The notes under the pieces are model-generated. The model was not told the origin of the DNA. It saw nothing but the letters and a program-made list of their open reading frames with translations, and did not search any database. Both the position numbers and the translations under genes were made by a program. From Istiophorus platypterus (lineage: Eukaryota > Chordata > Actinopteri > Istiophoriformes > Istiophoridae), in NCBI GenBank assembly GCA_016859345.1, contig CM029121.1, positions 986,829-1,050,828 on the forward strand: a stretch of DNA of 64,000 nt, in the 5' to 3' direction. Below, in pieces: positions 55,001 to 64,000 of the stretch (within the stretch, counting starts at the first letter, position 1; the number at the start of each line of letters is the position of its first letter).

Positions 55001-56144
55001 AGGGTATGTGACATAGTGAGACTGTGTGATGTTTGTTAAAAGACATGGACACATTAGCCATGAGTGATATTTACAGGGAAGTGATAAAATCTAGAACATA
55101 ATGTAACAGTAGCACAAGTAGAGAGTAAAGCAGACAGGCCAAATAACCAGCAATATCTATGTAAAGTTTAGCCACCGGAAACTGCTGGTCACACCGGCCC
55201 AAGTAAGGCTGTAGCATCGATAACCCCTGAGTGTATCGAAGTGAGCAAGGGTGCATTTTACTATTTATGAATTTAGCTTTATTTGTGAGAGGAAAAATGT
55301 GTCACTACTTTTTTCAGAGGTTTTATCAATTGTCAAAATTGTCAATTTAAATATTCAGTATTAGCAACCCTGCATCCTAACTCCTTTACTTGTATGTAAT
55401 AAAAAGAGAAACCTATAGAAAGAATATACAACTTACCTTCCTCAGGCAGTTAGACAGTGTGTCTAGACAGTGTCATCTCTAAACTAAGTCCAAATAGATC
55501 AGTTTTGATTGATTACAGGCTAAGAAAAAGCAGAGGAAACTTGGCTCAAGGCACAAAAGTAATGATAATCATGATATGTCGCATTTTTAAAAAGCCGATG
55601 CACAGGTGCATATGCAGGTGGTAACTTTATTGTACACTTAAAATAGCCTAAAATATTGGTAGGACCATGCTTTGAAATGAAACAAGAGTTATTTTGTGGA
55701 ATCGTCCAGTGTCTGGATGGAGATATTGGAAGAGGACTTGTGTAGGAGAAAGCCCATCAGCGTAATGAAGATAGTGTGTGTCATTATTAGAGCAGAAACA
55801 GCATGTGAATGAAATCTGTACATCAGGATTGTGTGTGAGCTGACATATTCACACACAAGGCTTTGCAGGGTTCTAGACAGGCCTCCATGACTGGCTGCAG
55901 AACATGTTCATATTCAAATACTGGATCCTCCCAGTTTTGTTAAAACAGTGCAGCTATAAGACAAAGATGTGAGTTATAGTCCGGAGTGATAGCGTTCTCG
56001 GCCATATTGATTTCTGATATATAGAATAGATTAGAATTGGACTTATTCCCCTATTTTTGCATTGTGAGTGATGGATGATAGTGAGGAATCCCCTTGCATG
56101 TAAGGAAATGGGGGCTGCATCCTGTATTCATGACAGTTTTTAAA

Positions 56145-56442
56145 TTGTAAATAGACTGTACTTATATAGTGCTTTTCTAATCTTTTTGACCACTCAAAGT
56201 GCTTTTACACTACTGTCACATTCACCAATTCACACACACACATATACAAATAGCACATTATTTTTCTACACATTATTGCGCACCTACACAACGACACATT
56301 CACACACCAATGACACACATCAGGGGCAAATTGGGGTTCAATCTTGCCCAAGGACACTTTGACATGCGGATTGGAGGAGGAGCGAACCACCGCCCTTCTG
56401 GTCTGTGGGCATCCACTTTACCACCGAAGCCACAACCGCCAC
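56145..56442 (+). repeat. Dispersed teleost repeat family A, copy 4
   Basis: Near full length: 'gactgtacttatatagtgct', 'gaccactcaaagtgctttta', a CA-rich middle, 'aaattggggttcaatcttgc', 'ccaaggacactttgacatgc' and the tail 'gaaccaccgcccttctggtc'. Confidence 0.75.
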
Positions 56443-59400
56443 AGATGTGTCCTCCAGAGAAACTGGGATTGTTTTTCAACCAAACTGAAAGCGGTAATTC
56501 AGCCAGGGCAGTGGAAAGTCACACACATACACACGCACGCACACACACATACTGCTCTTCTAAAGCTGGACAACATAAAACATCATCTCAAGTGTATGGA
56601 AATTTGAAGGGTGATGTTACTTTCCGATTTCTTGAGTTAAGAATATTGAACCTGTTTTACATTATTATGTATGAAATTGCATATCATATTTATTTACTTA
56701 TTAATGGAAAGTGCAAGAACACCTTATCCATAATCTTCTTTGCATTTTAAGTTTCACTGATGTTACATCGTGGCACTTTGACTACTAGTTTGCATGACTT
56801 ATTGATTTACTTACTGTTTATTTTGCAACATATATCAGCCATCTAATTTATTATTATTCACTAGCAACTGTTACCTTTATTTATTTATTTATTTTTCTTT
56901 CACTATCATGCCTGCATAAGCTGCTCATGGTGTCATGAATCTGTCTCTTATCTATGACAGAGTATAGTCAATAATGACACTGTCCATTCTCTGGTAGATG
57001 GAGCAAAAGTCTCTGTGTGCCTGGATCCTGCCTCTGCTTGGTGCACCTGTTTGGCACCAAGCAGGAAGCATGAGGCCTCATCTGGCAGATTTGACCTGAG
57101 ATTCACTTTTTTCCTTAACCACTGTGTAAACCAATCTACAAGTAAAATTCTATCTTGTTAGAACTATGCATTGGAGTCTCCTCTGACATAATTCATCTAG
57201 CAGCTGTGTTTGCTTTGGAGATCTGGAGATGAACACAGCCAGGCCATTGAGGTGTGAATCTTTACTGCTCCTTGAGTCAGCACCAAGTGTGTGAGTATAG
57301 CAATGAATGAAGACAGCAATGGGGATCCTCTCGTTGATTTTCGCCACAAGTCAATTCTCATTCAATCTGGAGTCTATCACAGCTGCTCCGTCATAACAGT
57401 GAGCGACAGCTCTCTCTCAGCTCTTCTCCAGAAATTGAAAGATCGGAGCTGTAATATCTTCTGTTCTACGTCTTCAAACTTTAGGAAGCACTCTTTGACA
57501 GCACCACAATCCAGAACATAATGGAACAGAGTTCAAAATTAATGAAAGCAATGGTGTAAATTCGTCTGCATCTGAACCAGACACATCAGTGAACACCTTG
57601 TTGTTGAACAGGTGGTGATACACACCTCTGTCAAGCTCAGATAACAATTATTTGCCTCAGTTATTTGATATCACTCCCTCATCATGGCCCCTGAACAGGA
57701 GTTCTTGTTCCCTAAGAGGGTAAAGCAGATATTCCTCCATATTTGTCAGACCCAAAATTACAAATTTTAAATTTACCTCATATCTGGTGAGCGGTGTGTT
57801 GTTGTGTTGATGATGATCTGCCATCAACTATAGTAGCACAGTTACTCCACTGAAATGGTAGATTGACTTGATGTCCTTTGTGATGGCACAATGATGAAAG
57901 AATACTTCCAGTAACTCTATATCAGTCTTAATTCTTGCCACCAAAAAATCTGATTGGCTGAACTTTTCCTCGAACACCCAGCCCATGTTGACACAGACCG
58001 TGCAAACTGAACATTTGTAAGACTGAGAAAATGTATTTATTTTATTGTGAGAAATGTATAGTCTCCTGGCTCTGGCTTAATATTTAAAAGACAAACATGA
58101 GAGTGGTATAGACTTGTCTTTTTAACTCAGCAAGAAGTGTCGAACTGTTCCTTCGATTAACAAACTTTTTAATTTATATTTAAAACCTGTCATGGATTAG
58201 GTCTGCCTTGGAGCTTAATCTGTGTATTTCTTTGTCCTTTCAAAATTAATAGCTTGGGCTTTAGAATAAAAACAGAAGAAAAAATAAACAAGTTAAAATA
58301 AGAGTATAATAGAGCAAAAATAAAGCAGAGAATAAACTTTGCAATGTATTAAAATATACTTTGATCTATTTAAAGAGTTGCTTTTCTTCCTCAGCAGGAG
58401 CTATTGACTCTTTAGCATGAATGACAAAAGGTCAGTCCAGAAAAGTCCAGAAAAACAATTTTACATTACAAGAAACTTCATTTCTTACTGTTGTTTTCGA
58501 CCACAGTCAGCAGCAAAGTAAGAAAAGCTACAAATATGAGAATAAGCATGTATACTGACAGAAATGGACAAAGGTAATGAGACAAGCATTTGAAATTTAG
58601 ACAGGGATTAGAGGTTAAGTTGTGTTTTTATATTTTCGTGATTTAACAGAATTAACACAGTGAGCTGTTGTCAATAGCAGAACACAATGTAAGAAGAAAA
58701 CATTTAAAAGAAAAAAGAAAGAAGGGTGAAAGAAAAGTTGAGAAGATAATGAGAGGGTGATGATATGAGAGACAGTCAGGGAGAAGTTAGATGATATTAA
58801 GCCTGTAGCATCATATGGGAACCAGAGCTAGATTTTGTGAAGCCTCAGTTTACGATATGTGACACAAAACACATGAAGTCAGTACTGGTCTCCTCTCATT
58901 GGCTACCTTGTAAAACAGTCTGTCATTATCTTTGGTGGAGGCTTCAAAATTAGTCATCGGTACTGACTATAGCAAACCGTGTGTACAGTTCATTTTCACC
59001 AGTAAGAGCTCTGGGGGTGTTTAGATGATGATCTTACACCCCACTTGTTGTCAGTTGCCATGTTTTTTTAAGTATGGATATTTGAAACTATGTTTGACCA
59101 ATCAGGTTTTTGGTGTGTGATTTGAAAAAAAAGAACTGTCAAATGTACCCTCCAGCCTACTTGAAATGATGTCTTAAGATTTCATTCATCTGTGGCCTTT
59201 GCCAGACCACAATGAGAAGTGAAACTATGGCCTACAGCAGTCACACTCTAAATGTCAGACATTCTTTTAATTAAGCCACTCTCTTAAGATGGCACTAAGT
59301 TGTATTTTTACACAAGAAAGGTATTTATCTGTTCACTTTTTGTTATTTTGAATTTGAGGGAGAATGTAAATAGTCCTTGGATTCCTCAAACTGTTCAAAT

Positions 59401-60824
59401 GCAAAATTACCAATTTTAGACTAAATGAAGGAAAAGCAGTGCACCAGACCAATGCAAAACAAATGAAATTCTGAGTTTTAGAGTTACTTCTCCTTATCTC
59501 TGTACTTTGACCTTTGGGTCAGACAAGTTTTTTTGCAGCTAGTCGTATGAGCTATCCCTGTATTTAGCCTTTTACAACTCCTTTTGTTACATATCTAGCA
59601 AGCATAGCAGGTGCAGACTCACTGTGTGATTGTAGAATATTAAAGCCAATTTGGGATTATACACTTATAGTTTTTTATATTAAGAAGGAGCACTGCAGTA
59701 GACATTTTCTCAAGTCCTGGAGGCGTTGTTATTTAAACACCTGATCAATAGAAAGACATTTGTACACTCTCCACTGATTCACTATATAATGTAACAGTTT
59801 TTGTGCTTGTCTGCCATGTATCCATGTGTTTTCCGCTGTAAACTTCTCTGTTATTCAGAATTACACATGAGAGGTTCATCACAATATCATTTTTAGTTTT
59901 GTTTGGGTTAACGTTATATTTGGATTAAAATGTGGAACTACTTAGTTTCCCAGCTGTTACACTCCTTTTCACTGTCTATCTGATAGACTGAGCTGCCAGG
60001 AGCTGCCAGGAACTCCTTATTATTGTATTGTTTTGTTGTCACTGGTCTAATTTTTCTTTTTGCTTTTTTTTTTATGATGTGGTATTCCTGTATTGTTGCG
60101 ATTGTCACTGTCTGGTTGTTTTAGTTGTGGTTGTATCTGGTTTTCACCAGTGCCACTTTTTAGGCTTTTTTTTTTTTTTTTTTTTTTGTCCTTGCCATTT
60201 TATTGTTGTGGTGAGTTGTGTTGGTTGTTGATTCTCTAGTACATGGTGATGTCATTGTGCACAGTTGCTAAGTATGCATTCCCTTGTCCCCGTTCCAAGA
60301 TTTTTTTAAATCAAGAATAATTGAAATCCAAATTAACTGTCTTGAAAATTAATTTATCAAGACATATATTGATCACATTCCCCTTCCTGTCAGTCAGGAT
60401 AACCAAGAGGATGAGAAAACTATTTTATCCAAAATTCAAAAGCGAACAGCTTACCAGAACATATTATATTTATTTTTGATGACTTTTGTTGCTGAACTGA
60501 TTGTATTTATGGAGTTGCACTACACACACTACACAATGTTTTGACTGATGGGTGTAGTGTTGTTCTATTTCCTAGTTGCTTTGTTCATATGCTGTAGTGA
60601 GCAAGAGTGCAGTGAATCATTATTTTAATCATCAATGGCCTATAACTTATTTTAATCTGATAAATGTTTGTTATTGACAAATGACCCTTTTTTTTATGTC
60701 CACAGGCCCAAGACCCTCAGGGACGCCATTTGATTCATATGTCATATGTTTTGCGGTTTAATTTTGTTTGTTTGTTTGTTTTTTAGTAATATGTGTCATA
60801 AAAGTTTAACATAACTGGAGTTAA

Positions 60825-61165
60825 TATACAGTTAGATCTATAAATATTTCAACAGTGACACAATGTTCATTCCTTTTTTATCTGTACACAACCACAATGG
60901 TTTTTAAATGAACAAATCAAGATGACTGAAGTGTAGATAAAAAAATTCACACTGACTGTTTAGGAATTACAGTCATTTTTATATATAGTCTCTCATTTTC
61001 AGAGGCTCAGAAGTACTTGGACAAACCAACATAATCATACATAAAAATAATAAATACATAAATATAAGTATTATTTTTAATTGTTTGATGAAAATCCTTT
61101 GCAGTCAATGACTGCCTGAGGTCTAGAACCCATGGATGTCTCTAAATGCTGAGTTTCCTCCCCTT
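60825..61165 (+). mobile_element. Decayed Tc1-like fragment in cmip intron 1
   Basis: Matches familiar fish Tc1 5' sequence: 'atacagttagatctataaat', 'gtacacaaccacaatggttt', 'ggaattacagtcatttttat', 'cctttgcagtcaatgactgc' and 'ctgaggtctagaacccatgg'. No transposase frame survives. Confidence 0.7.
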
Positions 61166-62389
61166 GTGGTCAAGAAAAAGGTTTACACAGTAAATTTTGT
61201 TAAAAGAGAAAAAAAAAAAGTTAATCTGTCAATGAAAGTGACATGGAGCACACAATTTTGAGGTAAAACGCTAAAATTTAACTTAAAAAACTGCTAGAAC
61301 AATAGCGGAACTGCTAACTAATCATACCAACTAGTCCTTTTGTAGTACTGAGCTAGTTTCACATAGTGCAGTATTGGTACATTACTTATCTTGTCATGTG
61401 TGAAATGGACTTTCCCACATGCACTATCTTGTTCCTCCAGCAGTCATGTAATGTTACCTCTTAGTAAGAGACATGGCTGTAATTTGTAGGAGTTATTATT
61501 AATTTCTTAATTGACCGAGTCAAGAGTTAAACACTTTGGCTTGAAAAGCTTCTTGGAACTGTGTTTCCATGGAAGATAGTGTCAAACCACAAAGCACGGT
61601 TAGCAAACAGCTAACTCAGCAGAAGTGTTCTCTACTACCTCCTCTGTGGTGGCCTGCATGACTTGCCATGTACTTGACTTGTATACTGCAGGTCAGCGGT
61701 TTGTTTTCGACCTTCAAGTTTACCACTAGCAGTTTTGTTGTTCCCTAGCAATCGGGGAAGTAGAGGGGCTTATCATTCAGAGAAGTGACTCTTTATGCTC
61801 AATGACGTCACACCCAAGTTAAGCAGCTCTGCACGAGTTCCATGTTATGACTAAGTCCCTAAACAGAGCATTTGTCATGTTTATGTTATTGTGTGATCAA
61901 TCTATTGGTCACAGTGAGGGTCTCTGAACAAACCGAGCTATCACATCACCTCAGTCACCCTTCGAATCTGGGTCACTGCTGAATGTCTTTTTGTTTGGGA
62001 GCTTCTGCTGTGTGATTATTGGTAAATATGAAACCAGGGGAAAACACAGGATGTGAAATGATAATGTTTGCTTGATGACAGGAACAGGAAGAAATGTGCA
62101 CTCAAATGGCCTCTTATCCACTCACTATCTGTCTTCAGCAGGAGTCTTGTGGTTGTCACTCTTTGTGATGCAAGCAAACATAGTGGCTGCAAAAGACCAT
62201 GAGTGTTTCATGTGAACCAAACCTCATTGTGTCCACCATGTCTTAGTATGGTTACATATTTGACATCTATTTTATTACTTACTTCTTTTTATTACACATG
62301 TGCTTACGGATTACCTATGTTATGTGACTGCTGCAGTTTTATTTAGGATATGAATCATAATTTTCATTATTATAATAAACATAATCATG

Positions 62390-62545
62390 AGACATAGAGG
62401 AAGAGAGAGAGAAAATATGAAACAGGAGAAGGAGGGGACAAGAATGGTAAGGAGTTAAGAGAGAGGGAAAGAACAGAGCAGATAAGCAAAAGAAAAGGAC
62501 AAGAAAAGAGCTCAATTAAAGAAAGGAGGCAAAAAGTAGTGACCC
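62390..62545 (+). repeat. Purine-rich tract
   Basis: About 150 bp strongly biased to A and G (repeated agagagaga, aggagaagga and gaaaaggacaag words). A similar but weaker tract lies at 58690-58790. Confidence 0.7.
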
Positions 62546-64000
62546 AAGCAGCAGGAGCTAAACACCTGATAGGTGTTTGCTTTAAAAATGTTGCTTCATT
62601 GTAGCTCAGTCTGATTCAGTCACCTGTTTCCCTCAGTCTTCCTCTGCCACTTTCTTTCTCTTTCCTCTCTCTTTGTACTCCACTCTCTCTGGCCACGGGT
62701 GTTTTTCCCTGCCTTGCAGCGCTCGATGAAGAGAAAACATCGTGGAGCTGATAGGGTTGTTGATGAGTGAGTCACCATTTACACGTGCTGGCTTTTCAAA
62801 GTCACACCACACCTGAAAGTTAAAGGAGCTGGCGGGTCTTGTTCTATATTTTTATTTTGACTTCTGCCTTGCAAGCCACCATGCCTGTGGCACTCACCTA
62901 TTTCTACCAAAGATGTACGGTAAATTGTACATCCAGTGCTTATGGTCAGTCTACTATAGACCGATAAAGGTCATTCTACTACATAAACACACCACTGCCA
63001 TAAGTAAATAGTTTTAGCCTTAGTAATTTTCTAAAACTGTAGTTTTTGTAAGTATTAATCAAGAAGAAAGAAAGAGAGCAAATGTTCCAGACCATTTCCA
63101 GGGACGGAATTATTATGTTGATCTTTTCTGGCAGTGACATGGTATATGTGGAGTTTAGTCAGAATAATCTACATTTTGTGTTCTCATGGTAATGAGGAAC
63201 ATGTTACCCGGTGCAGCAGTATGTTTATCTGATGTGTTTTAATTGTTTTTGAGTACCAATAAGATACATGAGTCTTTGATGCACAATACTGAACTAGCCT
63301 TATCCATTCATATCATTTAACTTTTCAACAATATATTCAGCCAATAAATAATTTCATAAAAACAATTGATGAATCATTTTTATCATGGTGCTTGTTTTAA
63401 ACATTGTATTCAGTCCCATTTTATAATAATCATTGGTAATTATTAGGTTATTGAATGATAATGATAATGATAATGAATGATAACTTATCACAAACAAAAA
63501 ATACATGTTCATCTCTGAATAACCCGATCAGTTTATCATTAACTAATGGCATATCCTGTACATGACTTCTGACATATTGCCATGTATGTTTACCTGAAAT
63601 CCCATTTACAATTGAATTGAACAGAAAATATGAGCGAATCCTCATTTGAGAAGCTACAACAAGCATCTCTGCTTGATAAAATAACTTTAACAGACTAATA
63701 TTTATATTATTCAATTAACTGATCAGTTCAATAACTGTTTCAGCACTACTTGATTCACAACTCACTGTAGTGAAACAAATGGAAGCCAATCGCTACTTGG
63801 AAGGTCAAAAAATACACGTTTATATGTTTTGCAGACGGCAGCTGGCACATAAAAAAATGCTTAGCAATGACATGTTATGGTGAACATAATTTGTAGCAAC
63901 GGTTAAGAAAATTCAAAATACTGATCTGGTCCTGCACATCAATACAGTGAGGAACAAAAACTGCAGGAACATTCTCGTATCCTCCAAATTTTTACCAATT

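Larger units (their letters stand above)
48110..64000 (+). other. cmip: cmip intron 1 (continues past the window)
   Basis: Begins with a gtgagt donor. The expected second exon (human continuation TGYMENSVSYSAIEDV) is not found up to 64000, so the intron exceeds 15.9 kb. It carries an RTE-like insertion, a CTAACC-rich repeat, a family A repeat, a Tc1-like fragment and simple repeats. Stretches 50.2-51.8, 52.3-56.1, 56.5-60.8 and 61.2-64.0 kb hold nothing else that I can name. Confidence 0.8.

Noticed and set aside
56199..56750. 183-codon plus-strand frame in cmip intron 1
   Set aside because: Overlaps family A repeat copy 4 and a CA-rich tract; not a gene.
1..64000. CRISPR arrays, bacterial operons, phage or integron structures
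   Set aside because: None present; this is vertebrate nuclear DNA with spliced genes.

Overview
The window is vertebrate nuclear DNA, almost certainly from a ray-finned (teleost) fish. It is AT-rich and gene-sparse, with split genes, GT-AG introns, long CA/TA microsatellites, Tc1-like, L1-like, L2-like and RTE-like transposon remnants, and several short dispersed repeats typical of teleost genomes. I cannot name the species from the sequence.

Four protein-coding genes are recognisable. foxl1 (minus, 12611-13783) is an intronless forkhead transcription factor. acd, which encodes the shelterin protein TPP1 (minus, 20123-21931), has an uninterrupted 602-codon reading frame. gan, which encodes gigaxonin (plus, 24051-35094), has 12 coding exons that I could place to the base and that splice to a 603-residue protein. 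cmip (plus) contributes its first coding exon (47783-48109); the rest of the window, from 48110 to 64000, is the start of a very long first intron. acd and gan are head to head, about 2.1 kb apart. From memory of the human map, GAN and CMIP are neighbours on 16q23 and FOXL1 lies on 16q24, whereas ACD lies much further away on 16q22.

Layout: 1-12.6 kb is a repeat-rich gene desert that includes an 856-bp tandem duplication of a Tc1/L2 mosaic. 12.6-14.4 kb is the GC-rich foxl1 locus with its upstream region. 14.5-20 kb is intergenic and holds nested teleost repeats. 20.1-24 kb is acd and the shared acd/gan upstream region. 24-35.9 kb is gan, whose intron 7 carries a MITE and a decayed L1-like element. 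36-46.5 kb is intergenic, with Tc1 and LINE fragments and one unrecognised three-exon gene candidate on the minus strand (40904-41695). 46.9-48.1 kb is the cmip promoter, 5' leader and exon 1. 48.1-64 kb is cmip intron 1, with a young RTE insertion flanked by a 16-bp target-site duplication.

The genes do not form a pathway: one regulates transcription in mesenchyme, one protects telomeres, one is a cullin-3 substrate adaptor, and one is a signalling adaptor. The best leads for something undescribed are the intronless acd in an unusual neighbourhood, the small spliced-gene candidate near 41 kb, an orphan exon-like block between acd and gan, and a short dispersed sequence motif seen at least four times.
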